Origin: Ceratotherium simum simum
Lineage: Eukaryota; Chordata; Mammalia; Perissodactyla; Rhinocerotidae
Assembly (NCBI RefSeq): GCF_000283155.1
Contig: NW_004454216.1
Coordinates: 9,634,822-9,698,821 of the forward strand
DNA: 64,000 bases
Direction of reading: 5' to 3'
Shown: positions 49,205 through 63,397 of the stretch, one piece after another
How the letters are laid out: each line of letters begins with the position of its first letter
Position numbering within the stretch: position 1 is the first letter of the stretch
The notes under the pieces: model-generated
What the model saw: only the letters and a program-made list of their open reading frames with translations
What the model was told of the DNA's origin: nothing
Databases searched by the model: none
Made by a program: the position numbers and the translations under genes

Positions 49205-49330
49205 CTTACAGGATATCTGATCTAACCTCATTTTACAGAGACAGCGAAGCGAATTGCCCTTATCATATGGCTAGTGGCAAAACACAGACAAGAAGAAGCC
49301 TCCTGGCTTCGAAAAGTAATCTTTCCAACT
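49205..49330 (+). repeat. MIR-like fragment
   Basis: 'tctaacctcattttacagag' and 'ttatcatatggctagtggca' resemble the MIR 3' half. It is short and uncertain. Confidence 0.4.
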
Positions 49331-50084
49331 CCATCACGCTGAGCACATTACGAATAAATTCTAAACATTTCACAGAAAGAAAACCTAGAAGGATTATTAG
49401 TGGAGACATTCAAAAGCTTAGTGATTTTCAAAATAAAAAGTGAAGGGGAGCTGTATTTCTTAAATCAGCACTACTTCCACTAGAGGTGGAATGCATGGAG
49501 AATGGGTTTTCATAACAATTACTAACAACTTGCTCTTTCAATTCCATTTCAACCTGTGAAACTGTGGCAATTTTTAAACACTAATAAACTATGAGTTTTA
49601 ATCATAATAATGAAATTTACTCCCCAAAATACTATAATAATTATATTATCTTAGGCTTTACTGTTATTCCAGCAGTAAAATTTATAATCAACAGTAAACA
49701 ATTTTCAACCAACGGAATTGTTTTTTTAACCATACTAATGAATTTACTTCTGATCCTTTAACTTTATTATAAATGATACATAAAAACAGAAGGCCTGTGA
49801 ACATGTAAACGTTCTCAGATGAAGTACAAATGGCAAAGACAGTGCTTCGAAGACACTGATCTATTATTCTCATAAATGATAGCCCTCTATAATGACCCAC
49901 GTAAAACTTTATACACACATTTATACAATATGCATTAATAATCCAAAAATCTCAAACTTACTGTTTTAAAAGAGGTATCTCTAAACAAGCACATGGAGCT
50001 TATGGTTCAGTAGTATAATACTTCTCAGACCTAAGAAGGAGACTTAAAATTGTGAACCGTAACATGGTAGAATAAAAAAGCAAG

Positions 50085-50300
50085 AACTTTGGAGCTAGAC
50101 TAACCTAGATTTAAGAACACACAGACCTCCAAATTATTACCAGTGTGACCCTGGGTACTTGAAAGCCTGTTTTATCACCTATAAAATGGGACTATTATCA
50201 CCTAATTAACAAGGTTTCAGTAAAATTTAAAAGAAAAAATTCAAACATGGGAGCATGCACTAAGCACCAAAGGAGGAACTGCTAGAATAACTGTTTGAAG
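50085..50300 (+). repeat. MIR SINE remnant
   Basis: 'tttggagctagactaaccta', 'accagtgtgaccctgggtac' and 'atcacctataaaatgggact' are the MIR core order. Confidence 0.7.
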
Positions 50301-51194
50301 TCCATTTGAAGCTAAAGCCTGACTCTGTAGGGGCACCAATCTGTGTGGTTATATGATTTTTTTCCACCCAAGCACCAGCAGTAGCTGAGAGGTAAGCATA
50401 AAGAATTGGTACAGCTAGACTGATTTAGCGTTAAGATTTCACCATGCTGGTGTAAGTGAAAAACACTGGGGGATTAGATATTACAAAACAAGTCTAGGTT
50501 GAAAAAATAAGTGAGCTAATATGGACAAAATACAGTATGTATGGCACATAGTAAGTGCTCAAATATTTACTGAGTTTCACTCACTGAATATTAAGCACTA
50601 GGTACTATAAGGTAGAAAATAGTATAGCGTGAGACTTCCAAGAGCTGAGGATCTAGAAGAGAAGATAAGACCTACAAGGCAGTGGATATTACAGGTAAAG
50701 TGACCATATAATTTGTTACCCAAGTCAAAACAGTTTTTAGAGTGAAAGGGAAGTGGAGAAGCATTACTGATAATTATGCCAGAATAACAGCTGTAAACCT
50801 AGACATTCCAAGGCAAACTAGGATATGTCACCTTTATGAGAGCCACGCTAGTTAAGGGTGCAAACTTATATAGACTTGGGAGAAGGAATGACAGAAGAAA
50901 TTGTGAAGTGAGAAAAGTTCCATCTACAAAGTGAAATTTTCCTTCAGCTAAGCCTAAACCAGTGGTTCTAATTTTATTTGGGTAAATTTGTGGAAGAATA
51001 GTGGAATTTAAGCTGGATCTTAGGCAAGGTGAGTTTTTTCCAAGCAGAGAAAGGGCACTGTAGGAAGAACAAAAGCAAAGAGATTTACAAGTACAGAAAA
51101 TGCAAGGGCAGTTTGGAGAAGTCAGAAAAACCCAAGTATTGGTAACAAAATAAGAGAGATGGAGCCAGAAAGGCAAATTCTTAATTCAGTTTGT

Positions 51195-51330
51195 TTGCAC
51201 ATCCATTTTTTTCACTAACACTTATTTAACACCTACCTGTATTGACCAGGCTTTACGCTGAGGAAGGACAAGGAGGAGGCAGGCACATTCCTTACCCTTC
51301 AAGAGCTTAAAGCCAAGTCAGGGAGAGTGT
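51195..51330 (+). repeat. L2-like fragment
   Basis: 'acacctacctgtattgacca' and 'attccttacccttcaagagc' parallel the L2 3' region. An antisense open frame just upstream (50799-51176) lies in similar old repeat-like sequence. Confidence 0.45.
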
Positions 51331-51459
51331 AAATAAGTGGGAGGGAAAAAATAAGGAATATCATAGCGTGAAAATATAAGAAGTCAAAAAATTAGCTAGG
51401 AAAATTCATCTAGCAGAGGTTCACATATTACAGTGGAAAAAAAGAAAGCAGAGATACAG

Positions 51460-51873
51460 AAAAAACAATTAGGAGGTGTGACCCTGTGAATGTGACCTTA
51501 TTTGAAAAAAGGGTCTTTGCAGATGTAACTAAATTAAAGAGCTCAGGATGAGAATATCCTGGATTATCCAGGTGGACCCTAAATCCAACGACAAATGTCC
51601 TTATAAGTGACACACCAAGGAAAGACAGAAGAGAAGGCCATGTAAAGACAGAGACTGGAGTTACGCAGCCACAAGACAAGGAACATCTGTAGCCACCAGA
51701 AGCTGGAAGAAGCGAGGAACAGAAGCTCCCCTAGAGCTTTCTGGAGGAAAAGTGGCCCTTCAGACACCTAGATTTTGGACTTCTGTACTCCAGAACTGTG
51801 AGAGAATAAATTTGTTGTTTTAAGCCACTAAGTTTGTGGTAATTTGTTATGGCGGCCCTAGGAAACTAATATA
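51460..51873 (+). mobile_element. MLT1-type MaLR solitary LTR
   Basis: 'gtgaatgtgaccttatttga', 'gtctttgcagatgtaactaa', 'ccaccagaagctggaagaag', 'cagaactgtgagagaataaa' and 'atggcggccctaggaaacta' match the MLT1 LTR through its 3' end. No internal retroviral genes. Confidence 0.88.
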
Positions 51874-52949
51874 GAAGGCTATTGCACTAAACTAGGCATG
51901 AGATAATAACTGCCCAGAACAAGAGTAGTGACAATACAAATGGAAACAGGGAAGATGTTTAGACTTACAGACCACTCAGAAGTCCCAGAATCACTGTATT
52001 TTTCTTCTCTGTTCCAAATCCAGAGAAGAATTTCACAAATTAAGACCAAAAAAAAAGCACAATTATAACCCTGATAGGTCTGATTCCTCATCTAGAAAAG
52101 GAAGAATCTAGACTAGAAAAGCAATTTCAAACTGTTCTCCACGTCCAATTCTAATAACGTAACTCAAGGAAGGAGTGGGGAGAAACTACTAAAAGAGAAT
52201 TTCAAAGTACAGGGCTTAGAACTTCTCTAAGAGCAGCTTCACTTTTTAAATACATGTAAAATTGTTGAAGGGAGAAGAGTAAGGGGTCTGAATGTTACCA
52301 GACTAGATGTCTCGAGTCATTTTCAGCACTGTTTGGCTATTTGTCCTTTCTTCTGCATTCTGGACAAAAGATGGTGAAAGCTAGACCCCAAAAATTTATA
52401 CTATAATCCAACCACTCACTCTACTCTCTTCCACCAAAATTTCCATAAAAATCATCTCAGCAGCAAATATTCACTATTCTTTGAATCTGGTTAAATTCTT
52501 CAATACAGCATTCAATATAGCAAGCAATCTCAAAAAGAGAAATTTTTAGGCTACTTTTTTCCACTGACTCCAAGATGCAGATTTTTCCCACATCTCTAAA
52601 ATTGGGGTACAGGTCACCTGTGCATATGCAAACTTGGTTAATATTCCTGGTGGCGTTACTGATGGTATGAACCCTATGACCTTTAACACAACAAGATCTA
52701 TACATTCCTCTAATTCCTTCTGGTAAGATCAGGATAGCACCAGAATGAAAACTTGCAGGATGGATATTAGAGGTTTGTAAAAAAAAATCTCAGAGACAAT
52801 GGTCTTTTGCATTAAAGGGTTAACAAAGACACGTTAAATTGCTATCCTTGAAAAGGCCTTTTTGCAAGGATGGCCTTTGGCTAGTGGTAAGGAACTCAGA
52901 TTTGGGGAAAGTTCCCACCATTAATTGATAATAGTGGCTCACTGTGCCT

Positions 52950-53345
52950 AAACTATTTGTACAAACACTACGATATACAAACCTACTTTCCTTCTGAGAG
53001 TCTGGAATTTGGGTATGTGCTAGGCAGGGAGTGCCTACGTGATCAGTCTCCAATAAAAACTCTGTGCACTGAGTCTCTAATGAGCTTCCATGGTTGGCAA
53101 CATTTCATACATATTGTCACAAGTCATTCTTGGGGGAATTAAGTGTGTCCTATGTGACTCCACTGGGACTCTGGAAGCTTGCGCCTGGTTTTCCCCAGAC
53201 TTTGCCTCATGCCCCTTTGCTGACTGTGGGAGCTTTCGCTGTAACAAATCATAGCCTTGAGCAGAATTATATGCTGAGTCCTGTGAGTCTTACTTATTAG
53301 AGAATTATTGAATCTAACGGTGGTCTTGGGGACCCTACAACACAT
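52950..53345 (+). mobile_element. ERVL-class LTR-like remnant
   Basis: 'actccactgggactctggaa', 'cgctgtaacaaatcatagcc', 'atatgctgagtcctgtgagt' and 'ggtggtcttggggacc' recall an old mammalian LTR with its polyadenylation area. The start is unclear and the subfamily not assigned. Confidence 0.5.
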
Positions 53346-54129
53346 CTTTGAAGAAAGACAGCATCAAAGAGTTCTTTATGGCACAGAGGCAAAAAGCAAT
53401 ACAAAGTAGGACTCAACATGAAGAAGTAAGAGGAATACCTTAAACATTTTCTCTACTTATATTTTGCTTTTCGTGCATGATTATGATGATTTTATGATGA
53501 TTTTAAAAAACTATGCCTATGAATATAATATTGATAAGTATGAAATAAAAGTTCAATAAGTATAAATCAATACATATAAAATAAAAACTCTAAGTGATAG
53601 AAGAGTAGTGTCATAATTTGTTTTTTTCTTCTGTAATGGTATATAAAATTATGATGTATCTCTTATCAATGAGCTCTTATATTTGACGAAATATAGTAAT
53701 TGTCAAAATTTGGTATCCTAAAGCAGTAAATAAGCATCCTAAAGAATAAGTATCTCATATAAGTCAGAAGTTAATGCAAGTTACAACACTCAAAAAACAT
53801 AGTAGAGATTTGAAAAGAATTACGTTATTTCTACATTCCATATACTTTCTAGATATTTAAATTAAAATATTTTATTTACATGAATCTATAATTCTCAAAG
53901 TTTCTAGAAAAGCTTTAATATAGACATTTTTCATTTCATTTAGCTTAAGAGATACACAAAACACATAATACTTAGCTTCTAATCTTATGCAGGAACTGCT
54001 TTTAAGTACCTTTATGCTATGGAGGTACATGTGTTATCAATTTATTGCCTCTCAACTCGAAATGTGCCTTCCATATATGCTCTGTGATAAATGGAATTCC
54101 TTTAAGTATTTCTCCTTTAATGTGAACAC

Positions 54130-54720
54130 GGTGTTAAGCTTTCTCAGGAGATGGCGCTATAGGGATACTGCAGGAGGAAGAGGCTCTCCTGCCACGTCCA
54201 CTGCAGACTAGCAGTCAGCAGTGTGGATGTGAGGACGGTGGGTAGAGCCAGTGTGGGTGTAAGGATATCAGATAGAACCAGCCCAAGCCATGAGCCCACA
54301 ACTCAGTCCCTCTACAATCTTGTAGCTTCTGCCTGGCAATAATTATTCCTCAGTGCTCACAACACAGAAACCAGAAACTCCAGGCACCCCAAATGTTTTC
54401 AAGTCTACTGCCCCCGCTAGCACCAGAACTCCCACACACACTCACACCACCTGCACTTCCAGAAGATAGCTTATTCCTTGCCTAATAACTCCAGACCAAT
54501 CCCAGCCTTCTCTGCTATCAGGTGGGCTGAACTATACCTTCTCAACCAAGTCTGAACCCCTTCCAAGTTTGTCCTTCCTTGGGTGCACCCCCTCAGTTCT
54601 GGCATACCATAGAGTCTCCTTATACTGCATAGTTTTCCTTTTATCAAAGTTAACAATTCTTTAAGTTAAACTCTCTGATTAACTATTGTGTAGTTTCTGC
54701 CTCCCGAACAGACCAAAACT
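54130..54720 (+). mobile_element. Possible old LTR remnant
   Basis: This C-rich stretch begins near 'agatggcgctatagggatac' and ends 'gtgtagtttctgcctcccga', an ending seen in old ERV LTRs. No firm family. It contrasts with its AT-rich surroundings. Confidence 0.38.
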
Positions 54721-54969
54721 ACTTATGAACATAAAGAGGAATTTATCTTGAAGGTATTAACAATATAGTACTCAAATCACAGATGTTAGAGCATTATTTA
54801 ACATTTTTTATTTCTGTAATGCAAGTACACAGGAAGATCTCCAATTCTACCCGTGGAATTAAGCTCTTCTAGAAAGTAACATGTGAAGCTAATGGCAACC
54901 TATAGGAAATATTCATAACTGAATGTGTTTAAAAGCACACAGAAATATAGTACCTAGTATAACATGCAG

Positions 54970-57066
54970 CAGTTAGAAAAAGCAATTCAAATGATCTCTC
55001 AACCCAATAAAAAGTATCTACAAAAATCCATACCATCATACTTAATGGTAAAAGACTTAATGGTGAAATAAAAAGCTTCCAGATTGATAAGAAATAAAAC
55101 TGTCTCTATTTACAGAATATATGACCTTGTATACAGAAAATTCTAAGAAACCCACCCACAAAAACCATTAGAGCTAATAAAAGAGTTTACCAAAGTTTCA
55201 GGATATAAGAGCAATACACAAAATTCAACTGTATTTCAATAAAATTAGCAACGAACAATTGAAAATGAAATTAAGAAAACAATTCTATTGACAACAGCAT
55301 CAGAAAGAAATATTTATGAATAAATTTAACAATGAAGTACAAAAATTACCCCCTGAATATTATAAAACAGTGTTAAAAGACATTAAAGAAAATCTAAAGT
55401 AAGGGGAAGTCATTCCATGTTCATACATCAGAACACTTAATACTGTTAAAACGTCAACGTTTCCTAAATTGATCTAGAGATTCAACACAATCTCCAAATC
55501 CCAGCTGGCATCATTGCTGAAAATGACAAGTTCACCTTAAATTCACATGGATATTAAAAGGTCTAGGAACAACCAAATGAAAGAACAAAGTTGGAAGATT
55601 AACACTTCCAAATTTCAAGACTCTGCAAAACTATAGTAATAAAAAACATGTGTTGAAACTACAGTAATCAAAACTGTGTGAAACTAGCATAAGATAGACA
55701 TATAGATCAATGGAATAGTATGGAGAGTCCAGTAATAAACCATCACATTTATGGTCAATGGATTTTCAACAAGGGTGCCAAGACAATTCAATGGGGGAAG
55801 AAAAGTCTTTTCAACAAATGGACCTGGAAAACTGGATATCCACATATAAAAAAATGAAGTTGTACCCCTTTCCTAACAGCTTACACAAAAATTAATTCAA
55901 AATAGATCATAAACCTAAATTTAAGAGCTAAAAGTATAAAACCCCAAAATAAAGTATAGTAGTAAATTTTCATGAACTTCTGTTAGGCAAAACCTTCTTA
56001 GATATGACACCAAAAAGCACAAGCAACAAAAGGATAAAAAAGAGACAAACTGGACTTCATTAAAATCAAAAACTGTTGTGCTAAAATGGACATCAAGAGA
56101 ATGAAAATACAGCTTACAGACTGGAAGGAAATATTTGCACGTCATATATCTAAGGTATTTGTACCTAGAATATAAAAAGAACTCTTATAACTGAAGAATA
56201 AAAATATAAATAAACCAATTAAATAATGAGTAAAGGATGTGAATAGACATATATTGAAAGAAGATATATAAATGGCCAATAAGCACAGGAAAATTTGTTC
56301 AACATTATTAGCCATTAGGGAAATGCAAATCAAAACGACGACATACCACCTCACACCCACTAGAAGGGCTACAATCAAAAAGTCAGATAATAACAAGTGT
56401 TTGTAAGGATGTAGAGAAGCCTCCTCTGGTGCCGGTGGGAATGTATAACAGTACAGCCACTTTGGAAAACAAACTGGCAGTTCCTCGAAAGGTTATAGTT
56501 AACCATAAGACTGAGCAATTCCACTCCTACTTAAATACCCAAGTGAAAAAAAATATATATGTCCACACAAAAAACTTGTACATGAATGTACACAGCAGCA
56601 TTATTCATAACAGGCAAAAAGTGGAATAATCCAAATGTCCATCAACTGATGAACAGATAAATAAAATGTGATATATCCATACAACGGAATATCATCTGGC
56701 AATAAGAAGGAATGAAGTACTAATAAACGCACAACATGGATGAACCTTGAAACTATTATGCTAAATGAAATAAACCAGACATAAAAGACTACGTAGTTTA
56801 TAAAATTTATTTGAAATATACAGAATAGGTAAATCTATAAAGACATAAAGTAAATTAATGGTTGCCTAGTATTGTGAGGGGTGAGGAGAAATGGGACAAT
56901 GATTGCTTTTGTGGGAGCAGACAGTGATGAAAATGTTTTAAAATTGACTGTGGTGATGGTTGCACAATTCTGTGAATATACAAAAAACCACTGAATTATA
57001 CACTTTAAGTCAGTGAAGTGTATGAATGTGAATTATATCAATAAAGCTGTTACATATTTAAAAAGA
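54970..57066 (+). mobile_element. L1 remnant (ORF2 RT region to 3' end)
   Basis: It contains 'ccatcatacttaatggtaaa', 'cgaacaattgaaaatgaaat', 'gtcttttcaacaaatggacc' and 'aaaatgcaaatcaaaacgac'-like text in L1 order. It ends 'atcaataaagctgttacata' before an A-rich stretch. Many frame breaks; inactive. Confidence 0.82.
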
Positions 57067-57283
57067 AAACAAAAATTTCAGACAAAAAAACCACAAAATT
57101 TTAATCAACAGATTCACACTAAAGAAAATACAAAGGATGCTCTTCAGGCAGAAGAAAAAGGATTCCAGATGGAAACTATAAGATGCAGAAAGAAATGAAG
57201 AACTACAGAAAAGGTAAATACATAGGGAAAACTAAATAAACACTTATCGTATAAAACAATAATAACGTCTTACGGGATACATA

Positions 57284-57303
57284 CACACACCACACACACA
57301 CAC
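57284..57303. repeat. Short imperfect (CA)n
   Basis: Two CA blocks broken by one CC. Confidence 0.8.
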
Positions 57304-57599
57304 TCTAGCACTAATGGCAAAATGAGGATAGAGCTAAAGTATTTGATGGTCCTTATATTGTCTGGGAAGAAATTACATATTTATTAATTTATACTGGGTG
57401 TTTAATAAGTCAAGGACATATTTTATAATCTCTAAAGTGGCCACTAAATGAAGAGTAAAAGACTATAACACTAACAATTCAACAAGGGGAAAAATGGAAT
57501 TAAAAATGATTAATACAAAGGAAAGCAATGAATAAATAGGCATAAAACAAAAAACATACAGATAAGTAAAAAGCAAAAAGTAAGATAGTAGATTTAAAC

Positions 57600-60500
57600 C
57601 CAAATATGTAAGTGATTAAATTAATTATAAATAACTAAACATGCCAAACAAAACACAAACTTAGCAGACTGGATTTAAAAATTACATACTGTTTACAAGA
57701 GACACACCTTGAAGGACACAGAAAGGTTGAAAGTAAAGGTTGGGGAAAAGATATATGCAAACACTAACCAACATAAACCTAATGTAGCTATAGTAAAAGC
57801 AGACAAATCATACTTTAAGGCAAGAAGTACTGCTACAGATAGAGGGCTATTTAATAATGATAAAACGGTCAAGTCCCAGAAAGATGTAACAATTTCAAAT
57901 TTGACTGTACCTCATAACCTAATCTCAAACTGTACAGAGCAAAATTTCACAGAATCAAAAAATAGACAAGTCTACATCATGGTATATGATTTTAATACAC
58001 CTCTCAGTAATTAACTGAAAAAGCAGAAAAAACATCAGAAGGGATAAAGAAGACCTGAACAATGCAATCAACTTGACCTATTTGATAGATATAGAGAGAG
58101 GGAACAATTAACCCAAAAAGGGCAATGTACATTCTTTTCAAGTATATGTGAATTGCCAAAATTGACTGCATGCATCCAAAAACTGAAATCAGACACAAGT
58201 TCTCTGACACATGTAATTAAGCTAAAAATCAATAACTTAGGTAACTAAAATATCTCCATATGTTTAGTTAAATAATAAATTTAAAAATAATCCAAGAGTC
58301 AAAAAAGATCACAAGGAAACTTAAAAATGTTTTGAACATTTATCTGCACATAATGCAGATAAAGTCATGATTAGAGAGAAATATATAGGCTCAAATGCAT
58401 ATATAAGAAAAAGAGAAAGGCTGAAAATCAATAATCTAACCATCTCAAGAAACAGAAAAGAAACAGGAAATAAACCCTCCAAAAAGAGCAGAAGAAAATA
58501 TAAACAGAAAATAATAGAATAGAAAACAAACATAAAATAGGGGATTAACAATGAGTCAAAGGTGGGTTCTTTGAAAAGTCCAATAAAATTGATAAACTCC
58601 TGCCAAGATTGATCCCCAAAACAAAGAAGATATAAAATACAAATATGAGGAATGAAAAGGGGGGCATCACTACAGATCCTGCAGGCATTAAAAAGATAAT
58701 AAGAGGACATTATGAACAACTTCACCTCAATAGATTTGAAAGCATGAAATCAACAAATTCCTATAAAAACGTGCCAAAAGTGACACAAGAGGAAAGAAAA
58801 TCTAAATAGTATGATAATTATTAAAAAACTGAAACTAAAAATTCTTCAGCAAAGAATTTTTTAAAAATACATAAAAAAAAAAAAACCTCCAGGCCCAGAT
58901 GGCTTTATATCTATGAATTCTACCAAACAGTACAAGGAAAAAAATAGTACCAATCTTAAACTCTTACACAGGATAGAAAAAGATGCAACATTTCTCAATT
59001 TTTTTGAGTCCAGCATAACCTTGATACCAATACATGGCAAGAACATTTTATAAGAAAGGAAAATTGCAGGCCAATTTAATTGATAAACATAGATGAGGAA
59101 AAAAAGAAAGAAAATAACAGTCAATTGAATCCAGTGATATGATAAAGGACATATTCATCAAAAACAAACTGGAATTACTCCAGAAACACAAAGATGGATT
59201 AATATTTTTTAAAATGTAATTCACCACATTATAAAAAAGGAAAAAAAAATCCTATGATCATCTCAAAATTAAGATAAAGCATTTGATAAAATTAAAACAC
59301 CATTCATGATAAAAATTCTTAGCAAAGCAGAAATAGAAACTTTCCTAATCTGATAAAAAGGGTTCTATTAAAAAAAAAAAAACTACAGCAAATATCATAC
59401 TTAATTTTGAAATGTTGAACACTTTTTTACCTCTGAGATTAGGAATGAGACAATGATGCCTGCAGTCACCACTGTAATGCAGCATCATAGTGGAGGTCCT
59501 AGCCAGTGCAATAAGCAAAGGAAAAGAAAAGAAAAGCATAAGGATTGGAGAGAAAAAAGGCTTTCATTATTCACAGAGGGTATGACTGCACAGATGGAAA
59601 ATCCAGAAGATTCAGCAAAGTATCAGTAATAAATGAAGTTTAGTAAGGTCTACGGATATAAGGTCACCATACCAAAATCAATTAAATTTTTATATGCCTG
59701 CAAACAATTAGTAATATTTTTAAATATTATTTACAATAACATCAAAAAAAAACAACTTGAAATCTATAATTCAAATAACTTAGATTAAATTTAATCTAAA
59801 ATTTATACTTATGCAAGACCTCTACACAGAAAAACTAGAAAGTTTTATGGAAAGAAAGTAAAGAAAACCTCAGTAAATGGAGAGATAAACCAGGTTCATG
59901 CATTTGGAAGCTTTAGTACTATAAATCTCAATGTAGGCCCACATTAATTCATACAGATCTGTACTCATAATAAAAATCCCTGCAGGTTTTTTGTGGAAAT
60001 TGATAAACTGCTACTAAAACGTATATGGAAAGGAAAAGGACCAAAACTAGCCATGATAAACTTGAACAAACAGGTGGACTTACTCTAACCAATACCAGGA
60101 TACAAAGCTATAATGAGACATTGTGGTATTTGCGCAAAGATAGTAAAATAGACCAATGGAACAAAGAAGAGAGTCCGAAAACAAACCCAGATATGTGGCT
60201 ACTTGATTTATTATAAAGGCAGCATTGCACAGTAGAGGGTTTTTTCTATAAATGGTGATGGTCGACTGGATAGTAAAAGAAGAAAAAATACAGATCCTAC
60301 CTCATAATCACAAAAATAAATTCTAGATGTATTATAGTAAAGGCAAAATAATGAAGCTTCCAGGGGAAAATGTTTTCATGATGGTATACTAAAGATTTTG
60401 TAAATAAGACACAAAGAATTATTTGTAAAGAAAAAGATTGGTTTTGACTACATGGATAGATATTAAGCAACTTCTGTTCATCTACTGACACCATTAATAC

Positions 60501-61360
60501 AGTGAAAAGGCCAGAGTGGGAGAAGATATTTGCAATACATATAACGACAAAGGGTTCACACCTAGCATATACAAACAACTCCTACAAATCCATAAAAAGA
60601 CAATCCAACTTAATAAAATGGGAAGAAAATTAATAGGCTCTTCACAAGAGGATATTCAAACGGCCCATAATCCTTAGATCTCAGTTATCAGGTAAATACA
60701 AATTTAATCACAAGTTACATCATTACATACTGATTAGAATGGTTAAAAGAAAAATTCTGATATTACAAAGGGCTGGTGAAGATGTACAGCAACTGAAACT
60801 CTTATACACTATTGGTGGGAAGTGTAATTTGTTACGAACACTTTGGAAAACTTTTTCAACAAAAACATGCAATAATAAACCAACAATTTCACCACCAAAA
60901 GAGAGGTACAATGATGTTCATAGCAGTACTATGCATAAAAGCCTGAGAGTGAAAACAACCGAAATGTCTGCCCAACATTAAAATTGATAAATTATGGATT
61001 AGTCATAAAACAGAATACTGTACAGCGGTATAAAAAAAAAAGAACAAGCTACTGCTTGCTACATGCAACAACATGGATGAATTTCACAATATCAGCAAAG
61101 TAGTACTAGATCAAGTTCAAAAACAGGTAAAACTTACGATGGTAGAAGTCAGAATTGTTATTACTGAGGAAGAGAAGGAAGAGAAGGATTAGTGACTGGA
61201 AAGGAGTGTGAGAGGGGCTTCTGGAGTGCTGGTAAAGATTTTGATGGTTCATGGATATGCTCAGTTTCTAATAGTTCATCCGACTGCACACCTACCGACT
61301 GCACACTATTGCACACATACTTTTCTGTGTGTATATATGTCAACAAAAAAGTTTTAATAT
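57600..61360 (+). mobile_element. L1 remnant (endonuclease region to 3' end)
   Basis: The order is an endonuclease-region phrase (cagactggatttaaaaatta, tacaagagacacacctt), the mid region (ggtgggttctttgaaaagtc), the RT region (caggcccagatggctttata, gtcctagccagtgcaataag) and the C-terminus. The 3' UTR ends near 'tgtatatatgtcaacaaaaa'. It is longer and older-looking than the copies at 44 and 55 kb, with no intact ORF. Confidence 0.8.
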
Positions 61361-61505
61361 TTCATGATTTCACAATATCTCAAGTATTGTTCAAACCAGC
61401 TCATACCTCCTATCTTCAAATGCTGTATTTACCTGGCACTTTGACTTGAATCAAGCCTGAAATCTCACAGTCAACACAGTTAAAACCAAAATCATTATCC
61501 CTTTG

Positions 61506-61894
61506 TTATGAGTTGAGTTGTGTTCCCCTTAAAAGACTTGTTGAAGCCCTAACTTCAAGTACCTGTGAATATGACCTTATTTGGAAATATGGTTTTGCAG
61601 ATGTAATTAAGATATAAGTTAAGATGAAGTCATACTGGAGTAGAGTGGGCTTAATCCAATACGACTGCTATCCTTATAAGAAGAGGAACATGTCATGAGA
61701 GAAACACATGGGGAGAACACCATGTGATGACAGAGGCAGAGATGGGAGTGATACAGCTGCAAACCAAGGGATGCCAAGGACTGATGGCCACCACCAGAAG
61801 CTAGGATGAGGCAAAGAAGGATTGCACCCCGAATCTCAGAGGGAGCATGGTCCTGCTGACACCTTGATTTCAGACTTCTAAGCTCCAGAACTAA
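61506..61894 (+). mobile_element. MLT1-type MaLR LTR (3'-truncated)
   Basis: 'ttatgagttgagttgtgttc', 'gaatatgaccttatttggaa', 'ttgcagatgtaattaagata', 'ccaccaccagaagctaggat' and 'gacttctaagctccagaac' follow the MLT1 order. The last ~60 bp of the LTR are missing. Confidence 0.86.
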
Positions 61895-62692
61895 TGTCTA
61901 ATTCTTACCTCAACCTCCCGTTCAGCAGTATTTACACTGATCTCCCATCTGTCTAATACAAAAACTCCAAATGCACTAATTTTTCCCCATTCCTCTTATC
62001 CTGGGATCATCAAGAGGTATTATTTTGCCTTTCAATTATCTCGTTTTTAAACGTTTCCCTTTCATTTCTACTATCACCATCCTAATTCAGTCCTTAATAA
62101 CTCTACATCTAGACTATCCTACTTATGATCAATCAGTATTTCTTAAATACTACTTTCCCTATATCATTTCTCTGTTCTCAAACTTCCTATAACACCCTAT
62201 TACATCATATTCAAAAGACAATCCATAGTTGGCTCTATTCTGCTTCCTTCAATACATAATTAAAACTGGTCCCCAAGAAGACATTTTATTCTTTATCACC
62301 TAGTTTTTCACAGTACCTAGAATAACTCTGGTAGACAGAGTGCTCAACTGAATACTAACAACCACCAACATAAACTTATTACTATCTCCACACCATCATT
62401 CATATTTTACAAGTTCATGCATGTTATGCCAACACATGCATTCAATACTGATCCATCATTTTATTCATTCTTAGTTGATGCCTTATCCCATTTCTGCCCA
62501 AAGATTCTACTACTAAGACTCAACATCACCCTGTACTCATTTATTCTCAAAATATATCATTTAAATCACTAAAGATCAAAGCCTCTCCATAACTTCCCTC
62601 TCTTATATGTGGAAGTGTCTCTATATCTTCACGTATCATTTTCTTTTTCCCTATCTAGTAGAAGAGACTCTCATCTCTTCTAAGACTAGCCT

Positions 62693-62973
62693 CTCTCATC
62701 TGTGTTTTTTTTTTTTTTTTTTGTGAGGAGGACCAGCCCTGAGCTAACATCCAATGCCAAGTTTCCTCTTTTTTGCTGAGGAAGACTGGCCCTGGGCTAA
62801 CATCCATGCCCATCTTCCTCTACTTTATATGGGGCGCCGCCACAGCATGGCTTAACAAGCGGTGCATCAGTGCGCGCCTGGAATCCGAACCGGTGAACCT
62901 CAGGCCGCCGCGGCAGAGCGCGCTCACTTAACTGCTTGCGCCACCTGGCCAGCCCCCTCTCATCTGTGTTTTT
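62693..62973 (-). mobile_element. ERE SINE (ERE2/3-like) with 17-bp target-site duplication
   Basis: The body is about 62710-62956 on minus, with the head at the right end (ggggctggccaggtggc), two tail monomers and a ~20-base poly(A) seen as T on plus. Direct repeats CTCTCATCTGTGTTTTT lie at 62693-62709 and 62957-62973. Confidence 0.95.
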
Positions 62974-63397
62974 AACGTTTCCACTTACTTTCTGTCTCTG
63001 GACCTTGCCATATCAATGTGCTTCTCCCACCCCACTCCAAAAGACAGAGAAGTCTCCTCCCAAAAGTTAAAAAGCTTTTCTTCAACTTTCTGCAATGGAC
63101 ACCCACAGAAAATATATTCTCTTGGGCCATGACAACAACAATATCCAGTTTCTCAGAGCAGCAACACCAGTGTAAGAGACAAAGCTACAATACCCAGTGT
63201 CTCAAGGGGCAACAAGCAATGACCATGACAGATTGCCTCTCAACATTATCTTGGCTGTGGTTCTGGATATGGTTCCAGATGCCTTAGCTTCCTTTGGTTC
63301 CTGATTTCCATAACTGAACCACCCAATATCCTCCAATAAACTTGGTTTCAACCAAAATTAAGTTTCTGATGTTTGTAATTAAGTACCTTGACTGATG

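Noticed and set aside
50799..51176. 125-codon minus-strand frame
   Set aside because: It lies in old dispersed-repeat-like sequence, has no known motif and no splice or promoter context.
51460..53345. Possible endogenous retrovirus with coding genes
   Set aside because: Only LTR-type sequence is visible. I found no gag, pol or env frame between or near the LTRs.
57709..58014. 101-codon plus-strand frame resembling a protein
   Set aside because: The translation (QETHLK-like start, then LKVKVGEKIY) is a decayed L1 endonuclease-region remnant, not a gene.
58321..58725. 134-codon minus-strand frame
   Set aside because: It is antisense to an old L1 remnant and shows only AT-rich, Phe/Leu/Ser-rich translation with no recognisable domain.
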